A DNA stretch of 64,000 nucleotides from Bacteroidales bacterium (lineage in GTDB: Bacteria; Bacteroidota; Bacteroidia; Bacteroidales; F082), in contig JAFZXP010000026.1 of the NCBI GenBank assembly GCA_017616735.1, positions 1 through 64,000 on the forward strand, read 5' to 3'. Within the stretch, counting starts at the first letter, position 1. Each line of letters begins with the position of its first letter. The notes beneath the pieces were generated by a model, which did no database searches, was not told the DNA's origin, and saw only the letters and a list, made by a program, of their open reading frames with translations. Of the stretch, positions 8,084 through 17,074 are shown one piece after another. The position numbers were made by a program, and so were the translations under genes.

Positions 8084-11000
8084 ATGAAGAAAGCATTTAT
8101 AATTCTTGCAGCTTTGTTGCTCACCATTTCAATCAAGGCCCAATCCATAAAGAATCTGTATACATTTGACAAGATGCAGAATAAGCTGGAACTTGACATC
8201 TCGAAGATTGACTTGTTCGAGCAACGAATGCACCTGCTTTATTCTTTGGAGAATGACGACCGTTTTGACGTCACATTAGGCGAGCAGGACGGTATCTTTG
8301 TCGTCAAAAGCGGTAAAAAGATGGAATATAATAATTTGGAAAGAGTTTTCAATCAATTCTATCAGGAAGAGGTTGCAGCATTCAGCGCGATGCCTAAAGA
8401 TGAGGTCGGAGACCAGTTTTATGTTTGGAAAGCATCATTGACGGATAGCTTCATTGCCAATATGATGATGGATATGTACGTCAAGGACCGTCAGAACAAC
8501 CACTGCAACACCGCCGATCCTTTCTGCACCGACAACGGACAGTATCAGTTCCCGGCTGGCGTGAATGCCGGTTCAGGTGAACCTGGCCCAAACTATGATT
8601 GTTTAAGTACAACTCCTAATCCTGCTTGGTATTATATGAGAATGGCTAATGCAGGTGGAATGACGATTTACATGTACAGCACACCGAGTGAAGATATTGA
8701 CTTTTGCTGCTGGGGTCCATTTGAAGATCCTGTCACACCTTGTCCAAATGGATTAACATTAGCCAAAAGAGTAAGTTGCAGCTATTCTTCCAATGCCACT
8801 GAAAACTGTATCATACCTAATTCAGCTCAAACAGGTCAATATTATATTCTTGTTATCACCAATTATTCGAACCACAATTGTAATATCACATTCAGCAAAA
8901 CATCAGGAACTGGCACAACAGACTGCAGCATTATGCCTCCACTGGTTGAAAACGGCGGTCCTTATTGCGTTGGACAGACAATTACATTGACCGGCAACGC
9001 CCAAAGCGGCGCGACATATACCTGGTCGGGACCTGGCGGATGGTCGGCTTCAGGACAGAATGTTACACGCCCTAACTGCACCATGGCTATGGCCGGTACA
9101 TACACATGCACCATAGCGTTGAACGGTCAGAGCAGCAGCGCCGACACGCAAGTGGCGGTATATGCCAATCCTACGGCAAACTTCAACTCCACAACTGTAT
9201 GTGTAGGCGATGCGACACATTTCACCAGTACATCATCAACAAGCCCGTCTGGACAGCAGATTACAAGCTATCATTGGAACTTCGGCGACGGTGCCACATC
9301 GCATGACCAAAACCCGACACACACCTATGCCGAAGCCGGCACTTACACAGCAACGCTAACTGTGGCATGCGGTGAAAACACTTGTACACACACTTGCCAG
9401 AAAACCGTCACCGTCAATGCCTTCCCCGTCGCCAATGCTGGCAACGACCAGAACGTCAACTACCAGAACTCTGCCACACTTTCAGCAACAGCTGTCGCTG
9501 GCGCGTCATACGCATGGACTCCGGTCAACAAAATCAACGGCAACCCTAACCAACAGACAGTGCAAACCATACCGCTGACCGAAGCCACAACATTCACACT
9601 TACGGTAACCAAGAGCGGTTGCTCAGACACCGACCAAGTGACTGTTTCAGTTGGAGCGCAAATGACAGCAAACGCCACAATAGCAGCCGAAGAAATCTGC
9701 GACGGCAACACAACAACCGTATCGGCTTCGGCAATTGGCGGCAACGGCTCGTATACATACTCATGGCAGGCGGTTCCAGATCATGTAACCTTCAGCAATC
9801 CTACATCGGCCAACACCACAATCGATCCGGCATTGCCAGGCGAATATACCATCACCTGCGAGATAAACGACGGACAGACTACACTACGGCCACAAGTCAA
9901 CCTGACGGTGAATCCTGCGGAAAACATGGACGTAGTGATGGCCGTGTGTCCGAGCGAGCTTCCATACGTGTTGGAGCTGCCTGACGGCACAACACAAGAG
10001 TTTAGCGAAGCTACCGGAGCCAACGGCTGGCACACCACAGTGCCAAACCAATTCGGGTGTAACGTCAATGTATCGTTATATCTGACAGTCAACGAAGTGG
10101 TAGAAAATCATTTCACAGAGGAAACCTGCGACGAGCCGTATACATATTACGATGACGGCGTTGCAATCAAAACCCTGTATCAAACCTGTATTTTCGACAC
10201 TGTGTATCCATACGGCGATTGCGAGAAACATCTGATAATCGATTTCACCAGACACCCGGTTTACGATGAGCATAACGCCGACGAATATGTCTCGATCAAC
10301 TATCCTGAGCATCACTGCATGGAATATTACTGGCCAAGCAACGGACAAACATACACTGAGCGCGGCAATTATCCTCACACATTCACTACAATTCACGGAT
10401 GCGACAGTATTGTCACCCTGGTGCTTGACGAAGGCAACCTCAGCTTTACAGTCGACCCTGGCGCGAGCTCGGCAATGATTGTTGATACTTGTAAAAACCT
10501 TGGAGGATACTACCTCTGGGGATATGAAGAGCTGAACACCAAGATTTGGGGCAGCGGCACCGATTGGCAGTTCAATTTCCAAGGCGCTTCGTCTCATGGT
10601 TGTGACAGTATCGGACACCTGAATCTGCGACTTTACGAGCGCCCGAGTATCGACAGTATAGCCGGCGACAAGCTTGTCATCCCTGGCATCGGATTCATGC
10701 CATACGTCTACGAATACAAGATAGAAGGCATAGCGGGCGCCGGCATGGATGGCGACGATCCGGACTATCCGACACATCCTGAAGATTTCACCTGGGAGAT
10801 TTTCAGCTACTACAACACCCCTAACCGTCTGTACCCTGACGATCCGGAGAATTACGAGTCATCATGGCAGATTGGATACCCTGACTCGACCGATCTGACC
10901 AGAGCTTATGTGTTTGTCAACGCCGAAGGCAATGCTTTGCTGAAATGCACCATCAACACCTTGTGCGGCATAGTGTCGACCGAGAAGTTCATCTATACCG

Positions 11001-11293
11001 ACGGCTACCAGGCCGGTGAATCGGTAGATGAATACAACTACGAAAACATGGTCAACATCTTCCCTAACCCTACCAGTGGCGAGCTATACATCGGATACAG
11101 CGAGAAGTTTACAGCCACGCCGCTTATCATCAGCATTTACAATACAAAGGGTGAGATTATAGACCAATTCTATGCCAACACCGAGAACAATGTGACACAT
11201 TACTCGATGAGCAGACTGCCCAACGGTATGTACTTTGTAAAATTTACCGGAAAAGACTTCGTGGTAACGAAGAAATTCGTGCTCAACAAATAA
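8084..11293 (+). CDS. Large secreted PKD-domain protein with type IX sorting domain
   Basis: A 1069-residue protein with a signal peptide (MKKAFIILAALLLTISIKAQ). An N-terminal domain of about 330 residues contains several Cys. A PKD domain follows at roughly residues 360-450 (YHWNFGDGATSHDQNPTHTY is diagnostic), flanked by further Ig/PKD-like beta-sandwich segments (GNAQSGATYTWSGPGGWSA before it and ANAGNDQNVNYQNS after it). The C terminus is a type A type IX sorting domain (NIFPNPTSGELYI, ending KKFVLNK). These features predict an adhesin-like or scaffold protein displayed on or released from the cell surface. No catalytic motif was recognised. It has its own promoter and converges with the barrel gene that ends 11 bp downstream. 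Confidence 0.82.
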   Translation: MKKAFIILAALLLTISIKAQSIKNLYTFDKMQNKLELDISKIDLFEQRMHLLYSLENDDRFDVTLGEQDGIFVVKSGKKMEYNNLERVFNQFYQEEVAAFSAMPKDEVGDQFYVWKASLTDSFIANMMMDMYVKDRQNNHCNTADPFCTDNGQYQFPAGVNAGSGEPGPNYDCLSTTPNPAWYYMRMANAGGMTIYMYSTPSEDIDFCCWGPFEDPVTPCPNGLTLAKRVSCSYSSNATENCIIPNSAQTGQYYILVITNYSNHNCNITFSKTSGTGTTDCSIMPPLVENGGPYCVGQTITLTGNAQSGATYTWSGPGGWSASGQNVTRPNCTMAMAGTYTCTIALNGQSSSADTQVAVYANPTANFNSTTVCVGDATHFTSTSSTSPSGQQITSYHWNFGDGATSHDQNPTHTYAEAGTYTATLTVACGENTCTHTCQKTVTVNAFPVANAGNDQNVNYQNSATLSATAVAGASYAWTPVNKINGNPNQQTVQTIPLTEATTFTLTVTKSGCSDTDQVTVSVGAQMTANATIAAEEICDGNTTTVSASAIGGNGSYTYSWQAVPDHVTFSNPTSANTTIDPALPGEYTITCEINDGQTTLRPQVNLTVNPAENMDVVMAVCPSELPYVLELPDGTTQEFSEATGANGWHTTVPNQFGCNVNVSLYLTVNEVVENHFTEETCDEPYTYYDDGVAIKTLYQTCIFDTVYPYGDCEKHLIIDFTRHPVYDEHNADEYVSINYPEHHCMEYYWPSNGQTYTERGNYPHTFTTIHGCDSIVTLVLDEGNLSFTVDPGASSAMIVDTCKNLGGYYLWGYEELNTKIWGSGTDWQFNFQGASSHGCDSIGHLNLRLYERPSIDSIAGDKLVIPGIGFMPYVYEYKIEGIAGAGMDGDDPDYPTHPEDFTWEIFSYYNTPNRLYPDDPENYESSWQIGYPDSTDLTRAYVFVNAEGNALLKCTINTLCGIVSTEKFIYTDGYQAGESVDEYNYENMVNIFPNPTSGELYIGYSEKFTATPLIISIYNTKGEIIDQFYANTENNVTHYSMSRLPNGMYFVKFTGKDFVVTKKFVLNK

Positions 11294-11304
11294 GCGCGAA
11301 TAGG

Positions 11305-12123
11305 CTACCAGCCGTGGCAGGCATCGTGAAGGAAGTTGAACTTCAACGGCAATCCAAGGCTGAGCATAAACTCAAATCCCCTGTTATTGCGGGAGTCATC
11401 AGTAAAAGTATAAGCATAAAGATCGGCGGGAACACCGTCGGTCTTGCTATATGTATTCATCAAACCAAAATTGTATGAGCCGTCCAGCTTCAAAACCAGC
11501 GAGAAGACGTCAAATTTGATATTGAAACGGATACCTGCGCCGAGAATGACACCAGCATCCAACGGGTTGATGACAGCGTCAGACTGCGAAATATCGACAG
11601 TTTGGTCGGTGGACTCGCCATTGGGGAATTCCTTTGATATGGCACCGCCATAGCAAAAGCCCACATAAGGAGCGGCAAAGATATACGGGTTGACCGTCTG
11701 ATCGCTATAGAAGCGGTAGCCGAACGGGATTCTCAAGTCAATGTACTTGGCGTCGAGCTTGTCGATTTCCTGAATATCGGCCGAACCTGGTCTTAAAACG
11801 AATTCCTTGGTATAGCCTCTGTTGACAGCCATGAGCTCGGCTCCGATAGTAAAGCCAGGAGTGTTCTTAATATTCACATCATACTCCACAAAAATGCCAT
11901 AGCCCGGTTTCAGCAAATATTTGCCTGGCAAATCATTGTAGTTGGCATCGGAAAAATGCATGGAATACAGAGTGATTCCGCCTTTTATACCAATTGTGGG
12001 CACGTTTTTGAAATCGCGTTTCTTCTTGATATAGCCAAAGCTATAGTCTACCTGGGCCATAGTCTGTAGACTGATTGCAAAAACTATAATCAATATGCCG
12101 AAAATCTTTTTCATCATTGTCAT
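11305..12123 (-). CDS. Outer-membrane beta-barrel protein
   Basis: A 272-residue protein with a signal peptide (MMKKIFGILIIVFAISLQ, cleavage after MAQ). Alternating polar/aromatic strands follow (GIKGGITLYSMHF, GFTIGAELMAVNRGY, YIDLRIPFGYRFY, YIFAAPYVGFCYGG, FSLVLKLDGSYNFG) and the last strand is FEFMLSLGLPLKFNF. This is the porin-family barrel pattern common in Bacteroidota. The first ATG (12123) overlaps the stop of the upstream lipoprotein gene by 4 bp and has GGAG upstream; ATGs at 12117 and 12114 are alternatives. It is the last gene after alaS and the lipoprotein. Its ligand or function cannot be deduced. Confidence 0.75.
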   Translation of the reverse strand: MTMMKKIFGILIIVFAISLQTMAQVDYSFGYIKKKRDFKNVPTIGIKGGITLYSMHFSDANYNDLPGKYLLKPGYGIFVEYDVNIKNTPGFTIGAELMAVNRGYTKEFVLRPGSADIQEIDKLDAKYIDLRIPFGYRFYSDQTVNPYIFAAPYVGFCYGGAISKEFPNGESTDQTVDISQSDAVINPLDAGVILGAGIRFNIKFDVFSLVLKLDGSYNFGLMNTYSKTDGVPADLYAYTFTDDSRNNRGFEFMLSLGLPLKFNFLHDACHGW

Positions 12124-12857
12124 TCTCCTTCTAAATCCCAGTTATATTCAACCTTTTCGGCAAAATTACTTATATCTTTATACAAACGTTGGCCGCCAGT
12201 GTAATAATACTGCGGCAAGTTGTCCGTTCTTCCTTTGACCAGATGCCATCTTCTGATATCCTGAATACCCTGAATGGTATCCTGGCCAACGACTTTGTGC
12301 GTCCTTTTTCCGGTAATTAAAAAGCCATAGTACTGTTCACCTATACCCATAGGGCTTGTGGCATCGAACACCATGGTAAACTCTCCGGTCGCTCCATTGC
12401 CGAAGATATACACCGAGTCGGTAACCGGTTCCTCATAACTGGAAGGATTGTTAGGGAAATACAATCTCATGTATACTTTGGCAACACCGTTTTTCTGGTT
12501 TGTTATTTTAAAATACGTATACTGATTCTTGTAATAAGGATAAATCTGCTCTCCAGGCACATCGCCTCCAACAGGTTGGTGCATGACTTCGTCGCCACCC
12601 ACCAAATCGCCTTTGATGACATATTCACCTATCAGATTCGGAGGGAAAATGCCTTCGTATACAGGTGTTTGTAGTGATCCGACAATACTACTCCACTGGT
12701 CACGATAAGTCTTGGGATAGATGTCGTTGATACTTTTCATATAATGCTCGTCACCTAAGGCAACAAGGGTGCTGTGGTCGCTTTTTTTGCAACCAATCAT
12801 TAGCATTGTCGCCAATGCTATGATGACACCTATACCGACTATGAAACGTTTATTCAC
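12120..12857 (-). CDS. Hypothetical lipoprotein
   Basis: A 245-residue protein with a lipoprotein leader: MNKRFIVGIGVIIALATMLM, then IGC with the acylated Cys at residue 23 and a KKSD start to the mature part. The mature protein is mixed alpha/beta with many Tyr residues; no known domain was recognised. It sits 2 bp after alaS and overlaps the barrel gene by 4 bp, so the three genes are probably one transcript. The lipoprotein and barrel may work together in the outer membrane, but this is inferred only from adjacency. Confidence 0.75.
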   Translation of the reverse strand: MNKRFIVGIGVIIALATMLMIGCKKSDHSTLVALGDEHYMKSINDIYPKTYRDQWSSIVGSLQTPVYEGIFPPNLIGEYVIKGDLVGGDEVMHQPVGGDVPGEQIYPYYKNQYTYFKITNQKNGVAKVYMRLYFPNNPSSYEEPVTDSVYIFGNGATGEFTMVFDATSPMGIGEQYYGFLITGKRTHKVVGQDTIQGIQDIRRWHLVKGRTDNLPQYYYTGGQRLYKDISNFAEKVEYNWDLEGE

Positions 12858-12859
12858 TA

Positions 12860-15478
12860 TTATTTAAAGCTGTTTTTCAAAATTTCCATTGCCTTGTCGA
12901 TGCCTGCGGCGTTCTTTCCGCCAGCAGTTGCAAGTGTCTTCTGTCCGCCGCCACCGCCTTGGATTTCTTTTGCTGCTTCACGCACCATTGCGCCAGCGTC
13001 CATCTTCTTGGCATCGACGAGGCTTTGAGGAAGCATCACGCAGAGAGCAGGTTTGTCTTCAAACACGCCACCAAGAATCACCACTACTTCTGCGTCAATA
13101 TCCTTCAAAGCCGAAGCGACGTTGCGCATCTGGTTCATGTCGGCATCGATGCGGGCTACCACGAGTTTATGGCCGTTCCATTCGGTGGCGGCGTTGTATG
13201 CGTTCTTAGCATCGCTCACAGCCTGTGCCATCATCATGGCCTCAATCTTCTTCTGGAGCATGGTGTTCTGTGCCGAGAGATTCTCAACAGCCTTCACCAC
13301 ATCGCCTGACGATTTGACAAGACCTTTGATTTTATTGAGTGTATCAATCTGATTGTCGAGATAATCGATGACTGCCTCGCCTGTGATTGCCTCGATACGG
13401 CGCACACCAGCGGCAATAGCGCTTTCGGTCAAAATCTTAAAACCTCCGATGCGACCTGTCGAAGCGATGTGAGTGCCACCGCACAACTCGCAAGAATAGC
13501 CTTCACCGAACTTCACAACGCGAACCTTGTCGCCGTACTTCTCACCGAACAATGCCATCGCGCCCATATTCTTGGCTTCATCAATCGGGACATCGACAGC
13601 GGTCTGGTTCGGTAAATCTTCCCTGATTTTCTGGTTGACAATGGTTTCAACCTTGCGAATCTCCTCGTCGGTCATCTTTGCAAAGTGGCTGAAGTCGAAA
13701 CGCAGACGTTCATCGTCGACCATTGAACCCTTCTGCTCAACATGTGTTCCGAGCACCTGACGTAAAGCAGCGTGCATCAAGTGAGTGGCAGTGTGGTTAG
13801 CCTCAATCTTCAAACGGCGCTCAACATCAATTTTTGCAGTAAACACTGCCTCCGGCTGCTGCGGAAGAGCATCGGTGATATGTATGCTAAGGTCGTTCTC
13901 TTTCACTGTGTTGACCACGTGAAGTGTCTCGTTTTCCGACACCAACACACCTTTATCGCCAACCTGACCGCCCATCTCAGCATAGAACGGAGTCTTGTCG
14001 AGAACTATCTCGAAATGTTTCTTACCCTTGGCGACAACTTCTCTGAATTTCAATATCTTGGCCTGGCACTCCATCTCGGTGTAACCGACGAATGTAGTAG
14101 GTTTGTCTTCATGAATCAGCTCGACCCAGTCGCCCGACATCTTCTCGGCTGCCTTGCGTGAACGGTCTTTCTGCTCCTTGAGGTTGTTGTTGAAGCCTTC
14201 CATATCGACTTCGAGACCTTTTTCCTCAGCCATGAGGTTGGTCAAGTCAACCGGGAAGCCGTAGGTGTCGAACAGCTCGAAAGCAAAAGCGCCATCGATG
14301 AGTTTTGCGCCTTTATTTTGCTCGACATAATTCTCAAAACGTTTGATACCCAACGCCAAAGTGCGCAGGAACGATGCCTCTTCTTCGTAAATAACCTTCG
14401 AGACAAGCATCTCTTGAGCCTTGATTTCAGGATATTGCTCGCCCATCTCGCGGACGAGGACCGGCAACAGTTTATATACGAACGGTTCTGTAAACTTCAG
14501 GAAAGTGTAGCCGTAACGAACAGCACGACGAAGGATACGACGAATCACATAACCTGCTCCGTTGTTCGATGGCAGCTGGCCGTCGGTGATGGCGAAGCTT
14601 ACAGCGCGAAGGTGGTCGGCAACCACACGCATTGCGATGTCTGATTTCTCGTTTTCGCCATATTTTATTCCTGAAAGCTGTGAAATCTCATTGATGATAG
14701 GTGTAAACACGTCAGTGTCGTAGTTCGACTTCTTGCCTTGCATCACGCGCACCAGACGTTCAAAGCCCATACCTGTGTCGACATGCTTTGCCGGCAGGTC
14801 AACAAGGCTGCCGTTTGCAAGACGGTTGTACTGCATGAACACGAGGTTCCAGATTTCAATCACTTCCGGATCGTCTTTGTTGACAAGGTCGCGGCCGTTG
14901 ACACGCTTGCGAGCCTCTTCGTCGCGGATGTCGATATGAATCTCTGAGCAAGGTCCGCACGGGCCGGTCTCACCCATTTCCCAGAAATTATCTTTCTTTG
15001 AGCCGTAGATGATTCTCGACTCGTCGACGTGTTCCTTCCAAAATTCGTAAGCCTCGTTATCAGGAGCCATGCCGTCTTTTTCGTCGCCGCCGAACACTGT
15101 GACGTAAAGCTTGTTTTTATCTATCTTCATCACCTCGGTCAGAAACTCCCAGCCCCAAGCGATTGCTTCCTTCTTGAAATAGTCGCCGAACGACCAGTTG
15201 CCCATCATCTCGAACATGGTGTGATGGTATGTGTCACGGCCCACTTCCTCAAGGTCGTTGTGTTTTCCTGAAACGCGGAGACATTTCTGGATATCAGTGA
15301 CTCTTGGCGCTTTGCGAGGGTTGTTACCCAAAAAAACATCCTTAAACTGGTTCATGCCGGCATTGGTAAACATCAAGGTCGGGTCATTTTTTACAACTAT
15401 AGGTGCGGATGGCACTACAAGGTGTTGCTTCGACTGAAAAAAGTCCAGAAAACTCTTACGAATCTCGTTTGCTTTCAT
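12860..15478 (-). CDS. alaS: Alanyl-tRNA synthetase
   Basis: An 872-residue, full-length class II synthetase that charges tRNA-Ala. The aminoacylation core begins with KANEIRKSFLDFFQSKQH and contains MFTNAGMNQFKDVF and the long helical tRNA-recognition region. The editing domain has the zinc ligands NHTATHLMHAAL and CELCGGTHIASTGRIG, and the C-Ala domain ends with a Gly-rich GGGGGQKTLATAGGK. It is the first gene of an alaS-lipoprotein-barrel unit. It is divergent from the M23 peptidase gene, with overlapping, symmetric promoters in the 108-bp gap. Confidence 0.98.
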   Translation of the reverse strand: MKANEIRKSFLDFFQSKQHLVVPSAPIVVKNDPTLMFTNAGMNQFKDVFLGNNPRKAPRVTDIQKCLRVSGKHNDLEEVGRDTYHHTMFEMMGNWSFGDYFKKEAIAWGWEFLTEVMKIDKNKLYVTVFGGDEKDGMAPDNEAYEFWKEHVDESRIIYGSKKDNFWEMGETGPCGPCSEIHIDIRDEEARKRVNGRDLVNKDDPEVIEIWNLVFMQYNRLANGSLVDLPAKHVDTGMGFERLVRVMQGKKSNYDTDVFTPIINEISQLSGIKYGENEKSDIAMRVVADHLRAVSFAITDGQLPSNNGAGYVIRRILRRAVRYGYTFLKFTEPFVYKLLPVLVREMGEQYPEIKAQEMLVSKVIYEEEASFLRTLALGIKRFENYVEQNKGAKLIDGAFAFELFDTYGFPVDLTNLMAEEKGLEVDMEGFNNNLKEQKDRSRKAAEKMSGDWVELIHEDKPTTFVGYTEMECQAKILKFREVVAKGKKHFEIVLDKTPFYAEMGGQVGDKGVLVSENETLHVVNTVKENDLSIHITDALPQQPEAVFTAKIDVERRLKIEANHTATHLMHAALRQVLGTHVEQKGSMVDDERLRFDFSHFAKMTDEEIRKVETIVNQKIREDLPNQTAVDVPIDEAKNMGAMALFGEKYGDKVRVVKFGEGYSCELCGGTHIASTGRIGGFKILTESAIAAGVRRIEAITGEAVIDYLDNQIDTLNKIKGLVKSSGDVVKAVENLSAQNTMLQKKIEAMMMAQAVSDAKNAYNAATEWNGHKLVVARIDADMNQMRNVASALKDIDAEVVVILGGVFEDKPALCVMLPQSLVDAKKMDAGAMVREAAKEIQGGGGGQKTLATAGGKNAAGIDKAMEILKNSFK

Positions 15479-15504
15479 TATGTTTTATTATTTTCAACAA
15501 AAAG

Positions 15505-15538
15505 TTGGCAAAGATAACAAAAATATTATTATCTTTGC
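15505..15538. promoter_or_regulatory. divergent promoter region, alaS / M23 peptidase
   Basis: GCAAAGATAA (15508-15517) and its perfect reverse complement TTATCTTTGC (15529-15538) each contain a TATCTTTG -7 element, one facing each gene. For the plus strand, TTG at 15505-15507 is 22 bp upstream of its -7 element. The two -7 elements are only 13 bp apart, so polymerases would compete. Confidence 0.6.
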
Positions 15539-15586
15539 ACATTAAATACGTAAATAAATCGTTTATCGTATACATTTTTAATAATA

Positions 15587-16558
15587 ATGGCAGACAAAAA
15601 ATTCATATATAATCCAAAATCGCTTGATTATGAGGAATATAAACCCTCAAAAGGCAAGCGCATAAGGAATATATTAATTTACATTTTAACTGCCGGAATC
15701 TTAGGTTACACCGTCACAACCATAATCCAAAACGCTGTCGGAACCCCAAAAGAGCGCATGCAGGCGCGTGAAATTGAATTTCTTCAGTTCCAGTACGACA
15801 TCATCAGTAACAAGATTAAGAGCATCGACAACCAGCTCAGCGAGATGCAGGACCGTGACGATAACATATACAGGATGATATTCGAAGCCGAGCCAATACC
15901 GATGGCCATGCGAAAAGCCGGTTATGGCGGCAGCAACCGTTACTCTTCGCTGGATGGTTTTGATAATTCCGAGATAGTTAAATCAACCGCGCAAAAAGTT
16001 GACATTCTTGAAAGCCAGATGATGGTGCAGTCGCAGTCGTTTGACGAGGTTTACGACATGGCGACAAAAAAAGCCGAGATGCTGCGCTGCATCCCAGCCA
16101 TCATGCCTGTAAAAGACGTGGATATCTACAGAATATCATCACATTATGGGTATCGTACCGATCCGTTCTATAAAGTTCAAAAGTTGCATAGCGGCATAGA
16201 TTTTAGCGGGCCTATAGGCACCAAAATTTACTGCACCGGCGACGGCGTGGTTGAGACCGTGGTGCTTGGCAACAGCGGATACGGCAATTATATTTTGGTG
16301 GATCACGGATACGGATACAAGACCCGTTACGCTCACCTCAAGAAAGCCCTTGTAAAGAAAGGCCAGAAGGTGACACGTGGCGAAAACATAGCCCTTATGG
16401 GCAACACCGGCAAGTCAACGGCTCCGCATTTGCATTACGAAGTCATCAAAAACAACAAGGCAATCAACCCTATCGACTTTTTCTTCGACGACCTGACGCC
16501 TGAAGAGTATGAGAAGATTCTTGAATTGTCGGAACATCAGTCAATGACAATGGATTGA
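15587..16558 (+). CDS. M23 family metallopeptidase, membrane anchored
   Basis: A 323-residue protein with a short Lys-rich cytoplasmic start, one transmembrane helix around residues 28-48 (ILIYILTAGILGYTVTTII), a coiled-coil region (EIEFLQFQYDIISNKIKSID) and a C-terminal LytM/M23 domain. The zinc-binding set is present: HSGIDF (His and Asp), and HLHYEV after GNTGKSTAP. The protein therefore probably cleaves peptidoglycan cross-links, possibly regulated by its coiled coil as in division-associated endopeptidases. The MerR gene starts 1 bp after its stop. This peptidase-MerR pairing is common in Bacteroidota. Confidence 0.92.
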   Translation: MADKKFIYNPKSLDYEEYKPSKGKRIRNILIYILTAGILGYTVTTIIQNAVGTPKERMQAREIEFLQFQYDIISNKIKSIDNQLSEMQDRDDNIYRMIFEAEPIPMAMRKAGYGGSNRYSSLDGFDNSEIVKSTAQKVDILESQMMVQSQSFDEVYDMATKKAEMLRCIPAIMPVKDVDIYRISSHYGYRTDPFYKVQKLHSGIDFSGPIGTKIYCTGDGVVETVVLGNSGYGNYILVDHGYGYKTRYAHLKKALVKKGQKVTRGENIALMGNTGKSTAPHLHYEVIKNNKAINPIDFFFDDLTPEEYEKILELSEHQSMTMD

Positions 16559-16559
16559 T

Positions 16560-16907
16560 ATGGAAATCAAGAAGTTATATTATCGAATTGGCGAAGTGGC
16601 CGAGATGTTTGACGTAGCTCCATCCACCATACGCTATTGGGAAAGCGAATTTGACGTGTTACGCCCGCGCAAGAGCACAAAAGGCAACCGTCTGTTCACC
16701 GAACGCGACTTGCGTTACCTTCAGATGATTCATCAGTTGGTGAAAGTGAAAGGCTACACCATTCAGGGAGCCAAAGACGCCATGAAAACCAAGTTCGACA
16801 AATTGGAAGGCAACGCCATGTTGGTCCGCACCCTCAATGATGCTAAAGGATTCTTATTAGACCTTGACAAACAGCTTGCCGAAAAGCAGAAACAAGTTAA
16901 CAGTTGA
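16560..16907 (+). CDS. MerR family transcriptional regulator
   Basis: A 115-residue protein with an N-terminal winged helix-turn-helix of MerR type (YYRIGEVAEMFDVAPSTIRY, then WESEF, then LFTERDLRYLQMIHQLV), followed by a short helical tail. No metal-binding Cys is present, so it is not a classical metal sensor. It starts 1 bp after the M23 peptidase stop and is translationally coupled to it. The final residues VNS and the TGA stop (16905-16907) are read out of the first two units of the heptamer array, so the original C terminus may have been altered. Confidence 0.88.
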   Translation: MEIKKLYYRIGEVAEMFDVAPSTIRYWESEFDVLRPRKSTKGNRLFTERDLRYLQMIHQLVKVKGYTIQGAKDAMKTKFDKLEGNAMLVRTLNDAKGFLLDLDKQLAEKQKQVNS

Positions 16908-16950
16908 CAGTTAACAGTTGACAGTTGACAGTTAACAGTTGACAGTTACA
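16895..16950 (+). repeat. heptamer array at the end of merR
   Basis: Eight phased 7-bp units alternating AGTTAAC and AGTTGAC, the last degenerate (AGTTACA). The array begins inside merR, supplies its stop, and runs directly into the inverted repeat that starts at 16951. Confidence 0.85.
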
Positions 16951-17068
16951 CGTCATTTCGACTGAAGTGGAATGATAATGGAACGGAATGGAGAAATCTC
17001 CGGCAATTGAGTCAGTGATTCATATGTCGGAGATTTCTCCATTTCACTTCGTTCCAGTCGAAATGACG
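16951..17068. repeat. inverted pair of CGTCATTTCGAC elements
   Basis: A forward element CGTCATTTCGACTG ... GGAGAAATCTCCGGCA (16951-17015) is followed after 10 bp by an inverted copy, GTCGGAGATTTCTCC ... CAGTCGAAATGACG (17026-17068). Together they can fold into one long hairpin between the convergent merR and hldD genes, where it may act as a bidirectional terminator. Single copies of the element occur at 36139, 45708, 54522 and 58136. Confidence 0.8.
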
Positions 17069-17074
17069 GTTCAA

